Shown one piece after another: positions 10,250 through 21,249 of a stretch of 64,000 nt of DNA. Each line of letters opens with the position of its first letter. The first letter of the stretch is position 1. Location: positions 931,651 to 995,650 of the forward strand of contig LSRX01000067.1 of NCBI GenBank assembly GCA_001939145.1. Reading direction: 5' to 3'. The notes below the pieces were generated by a model, which saw only the letters and a program-made list of their open reading frames with translations, was not told the origin of the DNA and did not search any database. Position numbers and translations under genes: made by a program. This DNA comes from Symbiodinium microadriaticum. Lineage: Eukaryota > Sar > Dinophyceae > Suessiales > Symbiodiniaceae.

Positions 10250-11700
10250 GGCTGAAAAGATTCTCGGAATTCCCAGACCCCTTTCGTAACCTTTGATGGT
10301 CGTCCTGAATTACAAGCCGAAGATAACCCGAAACGCCCCTGGCAAGTCTTAGGCCCTAGAGCCCAAAGCTAAGCCACAAGGGCCGCGTTACAAAAGCCTG
10401 AAAGGTGAGAGTTTCACATGATTTTACATTGCGTAATCTTGGGGTCTTAGTGGTTGGAAGAGGCTTTGGGGGTATTTTATACTGTATTCGGACTAAAGAA
10501 CCCTTAAGAAATAACAGTACTAATGATTCATGGGTTCCTCCTATTAATGTCTGATAGGTGTTCAGAAGGATTCTAGCCTACGGCTTTTCTAAGTTTAGGA
10601 CCAGGCGGTTGAGTCAGTAAGTTCACGTTGGTGCCGCTAGTTTACTTTGCAGACAGGGATTCAGAATGGCAACCCTACTTGTAACATACCTACTGGGGGC
10701 ACCTCTCGACAGCTGAACTCTAGGCCAAGCCCTCAATCCCCAAAGCCGAAACCAAGGAATCCGAGGTGCAATGCCATCGACTTGGCAAAGGGCCAGACCA
10801 TTGCTTAAAGCAGGACGTCTCTCTTTCTTGAGTTTTCGCAAAGTAGAGCTTTTTGGGGTTTCAGGGCTTCAGGGTCTAGGTTGTAGGGGCTTGGGGCCAA
10901 ATAGGATGTACTACAGTGGGTCTGGGAGTAGGGCTTAGGGCCTAGGGTTGAAAGTTGAAAGTGCTTCTCCCAACCGACAAAACACAGAAGTGCGAATCTT
11001 GCTGTCCAGTGCCAATCACCTTCTCTTTGTTCGTGCACGACTTCAATGAAGCATCTCTGTATGCATGCATACGTAGGTGTATGTTGTTAACACACATACG
11101 AGTGTATGGACATATCAAGCGCGCACACACACACACATCGGTGTTATTTGTGTTTGGTGCAACTACCACGGACTGCTGTTGCTATTATACTATTTTCGAA
11201 TCTTTGAAATCATATTCACGCACTCCACTCGTTCATTCCGCTGTGTAGGGTATACTTGCCTATGGTCGGCTTCCTTGCTTCCGATATCTCGGATCTTTGA
11301 GGACTTGGGCTCAAGTACCAACTGCGAGCCTCAACGGCATCCAGTGAGAACTGCAGCCCTCTCCCGAGAAGACGACGCCCTAAACCCCAAGGCCTCCTAA
11401 CGCTCCAAAACCCTAAACCGTAAGCCCTAGGAGGCCTTAGGGTTTATGGCGTCGGGGGCTCTGAAGACGCAGGAGCTTCGTGGAAGTAGCATGGAGATGT
11501 CAAGGTTGCGGCATTCAAGTCATGGCACAATCTTATTTGCAAGAAGGTTTTGGGTCTAGGGCTAAGCACCTTTGTGCAAGCCCGACCGCCTGCGGAAAGT
11601 CCACGAACAAGTGTTGAGAGAGCTAGCAGCTAGCCTTCAAGGTGCTGACGTCTCAAGGTCGTGAAACAAATGCACGGTATCTTGTCATGGTGACTCGGCC
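10250..11700. other. No supported gene
   Basis: Mixed sequence with a few telomere-type words (10855-10950, 11380-11450) and a short (CA)n at 11126-11140. Open frames here are short and overlapping, without codon bias. Confidence 0.5.
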
Positions 11701-11706
11701 AGCCGA

Positions 11707-12777
11707 TTAGCGATCTTCTGATGCCTCAAGCGTCTGCCGCATTTCCATGTAAGGCGCCCGTTTGCCTTTGATAGCTTCTTGCAGCAAAGGCTCAGCTTCC
11801 GCATGGCGACCCTGTTGCTGAAGCAAGCTTGCCAGCTGTTCTAGGGTATTGAGAGTTGACATGTTCTCGTTGCCCAGGGTGCGCCGCTTGAGCTCCAAGT
11901 CCTCTGTGAGGAGATGCTCTGCTTCGGGCACCCTGGCTTCTGCCAGCAAAGTGGCGAGCAAGGTGCTTTCGAGCCAATCGAAGCCGTTTCGCCAATCGAG
12001 GCCGTGAAAAGCATGCTTTCCCTTCTCCATGTCTGCTCTGTTTGTCTTCAGCAGCTCCCACATCAGAGCTTCCACCTCCTTAAGCCGCCCTTGGGATTGC
12101 AGCAGCTTTTGCAAGGTCGTAATGGACTGGCGGAGCTCGGGGTTTAAGGTGTCTCCCAGTCGCTGCCTCTTCTCCTTCAGATCCTGCCATGCAGACGCTT
12201 CGGCCTCCTGCACTTCTTCAAGAAGTGCCTGGGCCTCTGGGATCCTTCCCAGATGCTGCACGAGAGGTGCCAGAAGCTTGATCACTTCGAGGCTCTCAGG
12301 ATGAGTCTTTCCGAGCTCCTTGCGGTTGGTGTCCAAGGCCTCCTGCAGGAGCTGCTCGCCCTCTGCGAACCGGAGCTGCTGAAGAAGGGATCCTGCTAAG
12401 CCCCGCTTCATGGTGCTGATCTTCTCCCAGTTCGGCGGGCTCACTTGCTGCAAAGCCTCCAGCCTCTCACGGCACAGGGCCTCAACTTCGTTCCATCGCC
12501 CGAGGTAGGAGAGGCAGTTTGCAAAAGCACCCCTGGTCTGCTCGGTGATGCTAAGGGAGGATCCCAGTTTAGCTTCTTTGGTCTTCAGGCTCGACTGTAG
12601 CAGCGGCAAAGCTTCATGGAAACGGCCCTGATGCAGCAAGTGCGGTGCCATGACGTCGATGAGCTCGACCGTTTGTTCCGAAATTTCCTCATCTGGACAT
12701 CCGTCCGAAGCGCGCAAGGAGCCAGTCACTGCTTCCAGCCCAAGCTTTATCGCCTCCTTGCAGGGGTTTGCGAGAAC
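11707..12777 (-). CDS. Exon 3 of TPR protein (C-terminal TPRs)
   Basis: 357 codons including the stop at 11707. At least six TPR-like helical pairs are visible: GRFHEALPLLQSSLKTK, GRWNEVEALCRERLEAL, LRFAEGEQLLQEALDTN, GRIPEAQALLEEVQEA, GRLKEVEALMWELLKTN and GRHAEAEPLLQEAIKG. The domain probably binds proteins. The acceptor is CACCAG|GTT at 12778-12780. Confidence 0.75.
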   Translation of the reverse strand, partial: VLANPCKEAIKLGLEAVTGSLRASDGCPDEEISEQTVELIDVMAPHLLHQGRFHEALPLLQSSLKTKEAKLGSSLSITEQTRGAFANCLSYLGRWNEVEALCRERLEALQQVSPPNWEKISTMKRGLAGSLLQQLRFAEGEQLLQEALDTNRKELGKTHPESLEVIKLLAPLVQHLGRIPEAQALLEEVQEAEASAWQDLKEKRQRLGDTLNPELRQSITTLQKLLQSQGRLKEVEALMWELLKTNRADMEKGKHAFHGLDWRNGFDWLESTLLATLLAEARVPEAEHLLTEDLELKRRTLGNENMSTLNTLEQLASLLQQQGRHAEAEPLLQEAIKGKRAPYMEMRQTLEASEDR

Positions 12778-15652
12778 CTGGTGTACGACCCTCTGACCCG
12801 AAGCCACATGTCGTGGACCAAAGGTTACACCTCAAAATGGCTTAAGCCAGTTTGAAAAACACCAAATCGAAAAACCCTGACAATGTGGATTCAGCCTAAC
12901 GGTGGCCCCACAGACTCTCAACCCAATCTACTATCCTAGTCTTTCTTTGCACCGGAGGGTCTGTATTTCCTGCTGCAGTTGCACTAAGTCCCCGAGAAGT
13001 ATGACCTAGTCAAAAGAACAACCAAGCACAAGCACAACACAGAACAACATGTACATTTTCAATCTATCTACACTCCTTGGTCGACCCATCACTCCGTTTA
13101 CATATCAACACATACACCTCGGGTTTTGTTGCATAAAGTGCATCTCTGCGCATCTAAGATCGGAGCGAGAAACTGGATGCATGGCTCCGAGCTTCCGCCG
13201 GCTCTCGAGTAGCTCTCCTCGGTACTTCTCCTTGAGCTGCTCGGGTTTCCCAGCGTTGGCGAGGCGGGCCATCTTCAGCTGGGCACGGCCCTGGCAGCAA
13301 TACTCCGCCGATAAGAAGGGCTCTGCATCCTGCAGGAACTGCTCCCCGTCTTCGAAGCGCTGCACATCCACGAAGCACTGGACCAGCTCGTTGGCGAGGG
13401 CCGGCATTAATTTGCTGGCTTCTTCTGGACTTAATTGGCTCGTCACCGCCGCAACAGAATCTCGAAGTAGATGTTCCGCTGGTAGGAGCTGTCCATGTCC
13501 GCGACATGTGTGAGCGAGCGCAAGAACACTTTTCACAGTGGTAGGGTGAACATCTCCAAGCTCCTTCTTGCATTCCTTGCAGCAGTCTTGCAAAAGCCCT
13601 TCTGCTTCATTGAACCTGCCCCGACTCAACAATCGAAAGCCGAGCTCCATAGCACAGTCAAAGGCTTGAGTATCCGACAGTTTTTGCGTGGTTCGAAGCT
13701 TCGACAGGCGAATGGTGAGGAGATCAATGAGGCCTCGGTTTGCAGCGGTTGCATGCTTGACTTGACCATTCTCATCCATCAGTCGCACAACCCACACATC
13801 TCGATTTGAGTGCACTTCACGTCCTTTGTAGTCTTCTCCCAACTTAACTGCCCGCTCCCTTCCATCCTCGCCCTGAATACACCTCTGCTTCATGTCGGGT
13901 GTCAACCTTTGGAAGATGTTGTACGCCAACTCCTTTGGCACACGCAAGGGCACGCAGAATGCGGCCCTGTGTCCGAGAGCGCTCCCATCGCCCCATTCCT
14001 GGTTCCTGAGCTTGCACTCATCGTCCTCAAGGTCCACCCTCCAAGGATCACCGTTGCTGTAGTTGTTCAAGAGTATGCGAAGTCTGTGCTGCCACACTGA
14101 TGGCTCATGCTGTGTGGCATAGAGCCCCTTTCCAAAATGTGCACGAGAGTCCATTAGAGAAGCAAAAAAGCTCCGATGTAGTCTGCTGCACATTTGACAC
14201 CTTGGTGCAGCATGGGGCAGGCTTCGAACACGCAGCTCACTTGCCGACTGAGTGAAACCTCGTCTGTTACAGTTCTGCACACGAAGGGAGCCTAGGTAGG
14301 TTTTTCGTGTTAACATACCGGCTCGTTATAACGAAATTCGTTTACCACGCGACTGTTTAACGTGAGAAATTTTGGATATGTCCACGTGCAAGTGCAACAA
14401 GCTGTTTGGACCTGCAGGGTCGTTCACCCATGTCCCACTTGCAGGTTTCAAGGCTTCCAAACGTAGAAACAGGAACACTCCGCACCGAAAAGCCTCAGGC
14501 TTGGTTTTGGAAGGATGTGATCCTCTAGCGATTTCTGGGGTCCTGAATCAAGTCCCGGCTGTGTTTCAGGGATTCCAAACATGAAAACCGGAACATTCCG
14601 CACTTTCTGAAGCTGGAGCTTTCATTTATAACTGATGCCTCCGGCTGGGTTTTGGGGGGTTTTAGAGCTTGTTCAAAAGGTTGTATCGGGCCTGAACCTC
14701 TTCTTAGTTGTTGGCGGAACGCGTAGCATCGCTTGAGAAAGGACTAGGTGGACTGGCTGTTATACCGCCGACAGTTCTTGAATCTAAGGGCGCAAAAGAG
14801 ATTGATCCAATAAGATTTTCTGGGCTCACTCGCAAACGGTATCCCAAACCACTGTGCCGCAAAATCTGTATGTGTGTGCGTGTGGTCGCGTACGTAAACC
14901 ACAACCTTAGCCCAAGCCGCCCACGACCTCCCTTTAACCCGTTTTCAGCCCAGAGAAACCACTTTCGAAGCATAACAACTTAAGGGATACCCTGATTCAG
15001 GCGATCTAATCCTTGTAGGTTTGGCTGAACTGGTCATTGAATGTAGTGGGCAAGCTGAAACCTGGTCAAGAACGGACCCATTTCGTGTTTCAACACCGCA
15101 AAATGCGTCCTCAAGGCCTCGGCTGTCAAAGTGACCCCGGTTCTCCAAAACATCACCAAAAAATGGTTTTGGGCTTCTTCTGCGGTTGTGACCTGCAAGT
15201 TTGGCAATTTCAGACCTTCGAAACATTCATTCAAGAAAGAACAAGACTTCTGAAACAACAGGTCCGAGGACGTTCATGAAGCCCAGTAGGTTCGTGTAGT
15301 GATACAACACGATGACATCCTCTTCCTCATGAGAACCACACAGATCGAGGGCATGGCGCCAAACATGCACTGGCCCATCGGGAGCATCGTACCTGTATGT
15401 TGGTTGGCTTCCTTCGACGATATCCTCCGTGTAGGACAACCCATCGTACAAGCCACCATCAACGTAGGTCTTCCTAAAGAAGCCAGACAAGTCGGCAGTC
15501 CCGAGAGCGATGCTCTGGCCCTGTGCTTTTTCCACGGCTTCACGCAGCTTGGACAGCTCTTCTGACGGAAGTCGAAGGACAAGCTCCCTGAGACCCTCCG
15601 TGGATGCAGAGTCAATCCCGTGGCGGATGGCAGCTGAACTTCCGCTTCCCAT
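11707..15652 (-). CDS. TPR-repeat protein with ART-like N-terminal region (three exons)
   Basis: Predicted exons are 15652 to about 15270, about 14190-13174, and 12777-11707. The start is MGSGSSAA, a myristoylation-type N-terminus (Gly2, Ser6). Exon 1 ends with the motif VLYHYTNLLGFMN. Exon 2 begins near ELFASLMDSRAHFGKGLYA and then has a conserved-looking stretch ILLNNYSNG and CVPLRVPKELAYNIF. The remainder is kinesin-light-chain-type TPRs such as LGFRLLSRGRFNEAEGLL and KTHPESLEVIKLLAPLV. The intron between exons 2 and 3 is GT-AG (CATCCA|GTTTCT, CACCAG|GTTCTC) and keeps phase 0. Such TPR proteins are very common in dinoflagellates (memory). The YHYT/GKGLYAT pair resembles ADP-ribosyltransferase folds, which is inference only. 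One extra A at 14164-14169 breaks the frame (see findings). Confidence 0.7.
13174..14190 (-). CDS. Exon 2 of TPR protein (ART-like region, first TPRs)
   Basis: The open minus frame covers all of this except its first 30 bases or so, which are in another frame because of an AAAAAA tract at 14164-14169. Residues run FGKGLYATQHEPSVWQ, then NNYSNG and LGEDYKGREVHSNRDVW, then TPR units GRFNEAEGLLQDCCKE and GQLLPAEHLLRDS. The donor is CCA|GTTTCT at 13173. Confidence 0.65.
14317..15269 (-). other. Intron between exons 1 and 2 of the TPR protein gene
   Basis: About 1 kb (14191-15269 in full). It holds short open frames on both strands and a low density of telomere-type words. No independent gene is supported here. 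Confidence 0.4.
15270..15652 (-). CDS. Exon 1 of TPR protein (N-terminus)
   Basis: ATG at 15652 is the first Met of an open frame of about 127 codons with good codon bias. It reads MGSGSSAAIRHG, then a helical segment LRELVLRLPSEELSKLREAV, then RYDAPDGPVHVWRHALDLCG and VLYHYTNLLGFMN. The Gly2/Ser6 start suggests N-myristoylation and membrane attachment (inference). The exact donor is unresolved. Confidence 0.6.
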
Positions 15653-16408
15653 GAAAAAGGATGCTTTTGCGCCCGACAGGGCATTCAGGTTCTGACGAGC
15701 GAAACTGTACTTACATGACTGGTTGGGACTCTAATTGTCCATTATATGAATGAAACACTAGTCACAGCCTTTAAAACCCCAAACCTAAAACCCAAAACTC
15801 CCCATATGACGCTCGAGCAATCCTTTGACTGCAGACGCTTGGCCACAAGCTGGCCGAAACTGCAGAGACACTCGCCTGGCTCTTGTAGAACCTTCCAGAA
15901 ACTGGCGGAGGAAAAGTGCAAGTGAACTCCAGACTCTACGCCTCAATGAGGTTGTCTTACATGCAGTGTCGGAATTCTCTAACACCTTCCAAACCCTCGA
16001 TCCTATTAATCCTACAAGCCCTAAACTCGATAAACCCTGAGCCAACATAAACCTGGACCCCAGCCTCGAGCCGCTGCTCTCTCTGAAGCCATGACGCCCT
16101 GCACTGCACCGGAAACTCCCCCGTCCGGATTGGCTAAGCCCAAACCCTAAGCCACGAACCCCGAAGCCCAAAAACCCTACAACCCTAAACCCTTGTAAGG
16201 ATACGCTTTCAATTCCTGATAATTCCTGGAAGAGGGACTCTTAACCCTAAACCGCTAAACCCGAAAACCCTGAGCTGGAGATCCTAAATCCCAAACCCAT
16301 GAACCCTGCACCTTGAACCCCTGCTACCCCCCCCCCCCCCTCTAGGGTGTAGGGTTTAGGGTTTAGGGTTTTTTTTGGGTTTAGGGGTTTAGGGTTAAAC
16401 TCCAAAAC

Positions 16409-16479
16409 CAAACGCGTGAGGCTCGACCAAGCGGATGAGGTCCCCGAGCTCCACTTTCCGTCTGCTGTCGTCTGCATCC
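16409..16479 (-). CDS. Candidate internal exon, unknown protein
   Basis: Acceptor TCCACAG|G at 16480-16482 and donor TTTG|GTTTTGG at 16408. The frame reads DADDSRRKVELGDLIRLVE then PHAF, with strong GC3. GDLIRL has the look of a beta-trefoil/MIR-type strand, but this is too short to assign. Confidence 0.5.
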
Positions 16480-16500
16480 CTGTGGAGCTTTGGGTGTTAC

Positions 16501-16606
16501 CTTAAGCCACCATAGGCTACTTTTTTTGTAGGTTCTTATTCTAAGCCCCAACATGTAGGGATCCTACAACAAAGTAGGTTTTGGTAGGTTGCGGCAGGGT
16601 CTTAAG
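16501..16606. mobile_element. Foldback element, family B
   Basis: The left arm CTTAAGCCACCATAGGCTAC plus TTTTTTTGTAGG is mirrored by CCTACAACAAAGTAGG...TTGGTAGG...CTTAAG. Both ends carry CTTAAG. Other copies are 18327-18429, 25384-25458, 37291-37388 and a degenerate one at 21421-21520. Confidence 0.65.
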
Positions 16607-17054
16607 AATTGTGGGGTTTGAAGGCTTTCAGGTGTTAGTTAGTGCTTTATTTTCGGGTTTATATAGGGCTTCAATGGGTTTTGGGTCAGGGCCAGGGGGT
16701 TCTGTGGTCTACAGATGATTGGGCAGTGTTTCTGTGTAACGGTTCAAGGATCGGGGAGGGTGCTGGTTGAATGGTGTTTGAAGAAGAAGTGGATCGTTGA
16801 CCTTCGGATTTGGGAGATACTTCAACTTCATAGACCGAAGGCATGTGTGGTGCTCCTCTTCTGCGGGCACATGGGTCAGGGAGCGGCTAGAACTGGTCTT
16901 TTGCCGCGAACCATAGTCACGAAACTCTAAGCCCCCAAACCCTGAGCCATATAAATCCCTAAACCCCTGACCGTCAAACCATAAAGCCGTAAATCCCTAA
17001 TCTCTTGATGCCCCTCAATCGATAAGCCCTCAAGTCCCTAACTCCTAATCAAAC

Positions 17055-17141
17055 CTAACCCTCAAACTTCTCCCAAACATCATCACGGTTGGCCTCTGGG
17101 CGTCTGCCTGGTTCTTTGACCCCCGGCAAACTCGCCAGTGC
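17055..17141 (-). CDS. Candidate exon, unknown protein
   Basis: The acceptor CGGTGCCAG|GCA at 17142 opens 29 codons reading ALASLPGVKEPGRRPEANR then DDVWEKFEG and TAG. A donor GAGG|GTTAGG just before the stop is possible. The family is not recognised. Confidence 0.45.
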   Translation of the reverse strand, partial: ALASLPGVKEPGRRPEANRDDVWEKFEG

Positions 17142-17667
17142 CTGGCACCGAAGGAAGAAGCGGTTTAGGGTCTGGGGTGCTTTTCTTGATTTAGTGCATA
17201 TTTCCATCCATCCTAACAAAAACATCCCAACCCCAATTGCTGCTGATGGTGCCTAGAATATCAAGCTTACAAACTCTTGCTTGTCCAGTGTTCTTGGGGA
17301 ACCGGCGGTTAACTTTTGGGATTTTAAACAGTCAAAGAGTCTGTAGTACCCCCCCCCCCAAAAAAAAAAAAAGAGGACAAATGTTGCCTATTCTGCTACT
17401 GTACCGTACTTGCCTGTGGTCACGGGTCTCAGACTTAGCAGAACCTTCTTGTTGCTGCTCATATCTCCAACCAACCTTACTGCTATCACGAGTCACATCA
17501 CTGAGTTCACCGGTAGAGCAGCCATCTCTTCCCCAGATATCTTCCAGACGTGAAGCACCTTGCATACAAGGAGGCTCAACACTATAGGTTTCCCAGTCCC
17601 AGCAAAGTCTACACCCGAAGCCTTAAAACCCTAAACCGCGACCCAACATTTTTACAAGCGTTATAAG

Positions 17668-17769
17668 CCGGGTCGGCAGCGCGAACCCTCCGCAGCCCGC
17701 GGACACACGCTGATTAGGACCTCCGGCGACAGCCAGCAATCTCTTGAGGTTCCGCAGTCGCACAGCTCG
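17668..17769 (-). CDS. Candidate exon, unknown protein
   Basis: The minus frame reads RAVRLRNLKRLLAVAGG and then a more open segment to ALPTR. Leu/Arg-rich helix with GC-ending codons. Ends are approximate. Confidence 0.4.
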
Positions 17770-18048
17770 GGGGGTTAAGGGGTTAAGGGTTTAGGGATTC
17801 CCGAATTTAGAGTACTACCCATATTGAAACTTTCTGGGGGCCCCCTCCCTGTACCTTAAACCCTAAGCCCTAACGGATGTGGAGTGTAGAGTTTCGGGAT
17901 TGAGAGGCTTCCGCCTGTAGGACTCAGACGCCTGACACGCTCTGAACGAGCTAGCTCCGAAGCTTAATGCCAAGTGTGCAGCGCAACTCCGCAGGAGCGA
18001 GCAAGTCTGGAAGCCCTGAACCCCAAACCCTAAACCCTGAACCCTAAC

Positions 18049-18097
18049 CTGCCTGGCCAGATCCATCGTCGCCTCAGCCGTGGCCACAAGCTTCTCG
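18049..18097 (-). CDS. Candidate 49-nt internal exon
   Basis: Clear boundaries on the minus strand: acceptor CCTTGCAG|CG at 18098 and donor CAG|GTTAGGG at 18048. Inside reads EKLVATAEATMDLARQ. The donor overlaps the beginning of a telomere-type repeat (GTTAGGG). Confidence 0.55.
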
Positions 18098-18326
18098 CTG
18101 CAAGGGTTGAAGGGTTTAGGGGTTTAGGGTGCCGCAACGGATGCTGCTGCGATCAGATGGGACAAGCCCGTGGCAATCCCTCCTCTAGCTCTGTAATATA
18201 GAAGACGAAATCACAATAGTAGAATTTACACCTTCATCGCTAAACTTTAAAAACTGGATGCTAAACCTTAAACCTTCAGCCCTCAGCTTCAACCCCTGGG
18301 CCCTAAAACCTAATGCTAAACCCTAC

Positions 18327-18429
18327 CCTAAACTACCATAACCTACTTTTTCGCAGGTTCTTACGGTAAAACCTAAAAGGGATTTTTGTAGGACCCTACA
18401 CAAAAAAGGTAGGTTTTGGTAGGTTTAGG
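18327..18429. mobile_element. Foldback element, family B
   Basis: The left arm CCTAAACTACCATAACCTAC plus TTTTTCGCAGG is mirrored by CCTAC..AAAAAAGGTAGGTTTTGGTAGGTTTAGG. It lies in the intron between exons 18441-18542 and 18049-18097. Confidence 0.75.
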
Positions 18430-18440
18430 TGAACCCTAAC

Positions 18441-18542
18441 CCCGAGTGAGCCCCTGGCTGCTTTGGGTGCTGGCATAGAGGTAGCAAGGCTTGTCAGCAA
18501 GAGCCTCGTGTGTCCTCAGCAAAGCAGAAGCCGGGATAGCCT
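18441..18542 (-). CDS. Candidate internal exon, unknown protein
   Basis: Acceptor TAAACAG|AG at 18543-18545 and donor CTCGGG|GTTAGG at 18440. The frame reads EAIPASALLRTHEALADK then PCYLYASTQSSQGL. Codon bias is strong. CYLYAST is reminiscent of beta-trefoil (MIR) repeats, without proof. Confidence 0.5.
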
Positions 18543-18629
18543 CTGTTTAGGGTTTAGGGTTTGGGGGTTTGGAGTTTTGGGATTCAGGGTTCAGGGTTTG
18601 GGGTTTAGCGTTCAGGGTTTTGGGGTTTA

Positions 18630-18700
18630 GGGCAGGGTGCCTCGTAGCTTTCTCCAACACTGGAGAAGGAACATGAGGGTGTTCACTGTGTGCTCACACA
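18630..18700 (-). CDS. Possible exon
   Basis: The minus frame reads CEHTVNTLMFLLQCWRKL then RGTLP before TAA. Plausible codon use, but splice boundaries are not decisive. Confidence 0.3.
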
Positions 18701-18904
18701 ACCGTACTCCGAATAGACGCATCGCGAAGAAAAACGCGGTTAAACGACCCAACCTACAACACCTTGAACTCCACCATAAACCCTAAACCCTAAAACACTA
18801 AACCTACTAAAGCCCTAAACCCCAAAATCCAAACACGCCCTAAACGGCTCTCCGACGTGGTCATGCTGGGGCTCCGCTGCCGGTAGTGGTCTGGAGGTTT
18901 TGAA

Positions 18905-19040
18905 ACGTCGCAGTAGCAAGCTTTCGGTAGCGGCGGGGGGCTTTAAGTGTTGAAGTAACAAGCTTTCGGCTTGGAGCTGCCGGTAGTGGTTCGGGTTAAA
19001 AAAAAAGAATCGAAGTAGCCAGCTTTCGGCAGTCATCTTT
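18905..19040. repeat. Three-copy short dispersed tandem
   Basis: The words AGTAGCAAGCTTTCGG, AGTAACAAGCTTTCGG and AGTAGCCAGCTTTCGG occur at about 18911, 18954 and 19013, each preceded by a GTAG(T/C)GG-type stretch. It is a decayed unit of about 45-60 bp. Confidence 0.6.
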
Positions 19041-19590
19041 GGGTTTTGGGTTTTGGATTTTTTGGTTATTAGGTTTAGGACTCTTCGGCCGCTGCGAGCC
19101 GCTGAGATGTGGGGAACCCCACAAAAGCCCAAAACATGGTCGAGTTTGCAATGCCCGCGCCTTTTCCGGAGGCTATTTCCAAAGGCCTCCTGGGGTTGAA
19201 GTTTACAGGTCTTGACATCTTAGCGAGTCGCCGTTGGGCGATTGCCGAGGATGAGAGTCTGCAGTGGCTTCACCCTCTGTAGTGATGTGCTTAAGCGCTT
19301 CTCTGATCGATCGCGGGCCGCTTCGCGACTAGATCGAGCTCGCGGCCAAGACTTTAGGCTTTGGGTCAAGGTGTTGAGTTTAACGTTTTGGGTTTTGGGT
19401 TTCGGGCATTGCTGATTAGCCAGACTGGCTAGAACCTCATGAGAACTTCGTAACTGGGAACTCGCAAGAAGCATTTAAATTTAGTCATACACTAATCACA
19501 TGCGGTTGTAATAGAAGAGCTAAGCACACAACCCTTGAGCAGTACTGGCACATTGCAATAGCAACGGTCAAAAACACCCTGAACTCGAAA

Positions 19591-19699
19591 TCAACTCCTC
19601 TCAGACACCGGCCCCAATCGGATCAGCTGCCCATAGTAGACGCACGTGTCGGTGCCGTGACTGTCATTGTCGTCCACCCGGCCGACGGTGAAGTTGCTC
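19591..19699 (-). CDS. Candidate exon, possibly extracellular protein
   Basis: The acceptor CGGGGAAG|G at 19700 opens SNFTVGRVDDNDSHGTD then TCVYYGQLIRLGPVS. It contains one sequon (NFT). GC3 is high. The 3' end is uncertain because the open frame runs to TGA at 19591. Confidence 0.45.
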
Positions 19700-20369
19700 C
19701 TTCCCCGAGTTCCCGACACCCTAAACCCTGCATCTCAGGTAAAACCTTGCAAGCTCGACGAGCCCTACACCCCCCTAAATCTCCTACTAGTACCTCTGGC
19801 AGACCTGCCCACTTTTCCGAAAACCCTGCGTCCAGGGGAAGGCATTTTAGGAGGGTTCTGGGGCGCCAGGGCGGCAGGTTCCAGGAACTCCGGTGCTTCT
19901 GGGCCGGTGGGCTTCTTTTGGCGGGGCCTTTCAGGGCATTTGTTTGCTGGAGTTTTGGATGGCCAAAAGTTCGGTAAAATGTTACCAAAACTCAGCAAAT
20001 CTAAAAGAAAAATCGATATTCTCGATATTTTGGTGGGGCCGGGTTCCCCTTCTCTCAGGATTGCAGTGCATGAGCTGCTTGTTAGCACAAAACTGCCTGG
20101 CAGTCAGATCTGTACGGGAACTCGATCTATAGGTGCCTGGACTGGGACGTGAGATTCTCACACCTTAACGCAGAGGCCAAATCCTCAAACTCTTGAGACC
20201 TTTGCCAAAAGCCATGAGCCAGAAGCCCTCGTATCTTGAACCCCTTATCCAGAGAATATTTGAATATCATATACCTGAAACCAAATTAGGGATCCCTCTA
20301 TAGCTTACTTAAAGCATATTCGTAATGAAGGTGCATCGGGCGCACTGACCCTACACCCTAAACCAGCCC

Positions 20370-20434
20370 TGAACGGTCGCTCTCCTTGGGCAGGAGGAGA
20401 TCACACTTCCTGTCGAGAGCTTGCAACCCTGCAC
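20370..20434 (-). CDS. Candidate exon, unknown protein
   Basis: The acceptor CGCGGAG|GT at 20435 leads into AGLQALDRKCDLLLPKES then DRS, with a possible end at CAG near 20369. High GC3. Confidence 0.4.
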
Positions 20435-20627
20435 CTCCGCGAGGTTCCGGACAAATAGGGCAGTTCCCTTAAGGGATTCTTTAGGGCTTCCTTTCAGGGT
20501 TCCTGTGGGGGTTCCCTGAAGGGACTTAAGGGTTCCCGTATCTGTTAGGATTTTGGGTTAGGATTTAGGGGGGGGCTTCTACTATCATTGATTGTCAGCA
20601 TCGTTTCTGTTAGTGTTGCTGGGAATA

Positions 20628-20690
20628 GGTATGCATGCATGTATGTATGCATGTATGTATGCATGTATGTATGCTGTATGCATGTATGCA
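20628..20690. repeat. (ATGC/ATGT)n tetranucleotide repeat
   Basis: Alternating ATGCATGT and ATGTATGC units. Confidence 0.9.
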
Positions 20691-21168
20691 AAGGATGGAA
20701 AGCTTGATGTGCTTGGTTCCGCCCCTTAGCCCCAACTCAACAGTTCCCGCTCGGCCTATTGATTTTCTCAACAATATCCCTAAAACCCTAAAACGCCATA
20801 CTACGGATTCCCCTGGAGCATTTCAGTCAACAATCTTCCTGTGAGATGCCCATGCAACTCTCTCTTGCCGCAAGCTGAAATTGGAAAAAGGGTCCCCCCC
20901 CGACTCCAACCCGAAAGTCTGCTTGAGCGCAAACGTACAGGACTCATGTTGACGGTCCGAATTGCTTCAACAATCGCAACAAGCACGGACACGCTTTGAG
21001 ACTGAAGCCCTGCGCAAAAGCTCGCAACGTCTGTCGCGGAATGCCTCCACGGAGCCTGCATTGACCTGGTGGTGCAAGGTTCTCTGGAGGGAGACTGCTG
21101 CAAACTTTAGCCATCTGCACCATAATTGTGTCACCGTCTCGTTTGTATGCGATTCGAAACCCCAAACC

Positions 21169-21249
21169 CTGAAACCCATAACTGTCTAATATTACACGAG
21201 CCCTGATGGAAAGAGAGGCTGGGTCAGGGGCAAGCAGGCGACTGAAGTG
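21169..21249 (-). CDS. Candidate exon downstream of foldback intron
   Basis: The acceptor TATACCGCAG|CAC at 21250-21252 is followed by HFSRLLAPDPASLSIRAR then VILDSYGFQ, ending near CAG|GGTTTGG. It continues in phase 0 from the exon at 21357 across the foldback element. Confidence 0.5.
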
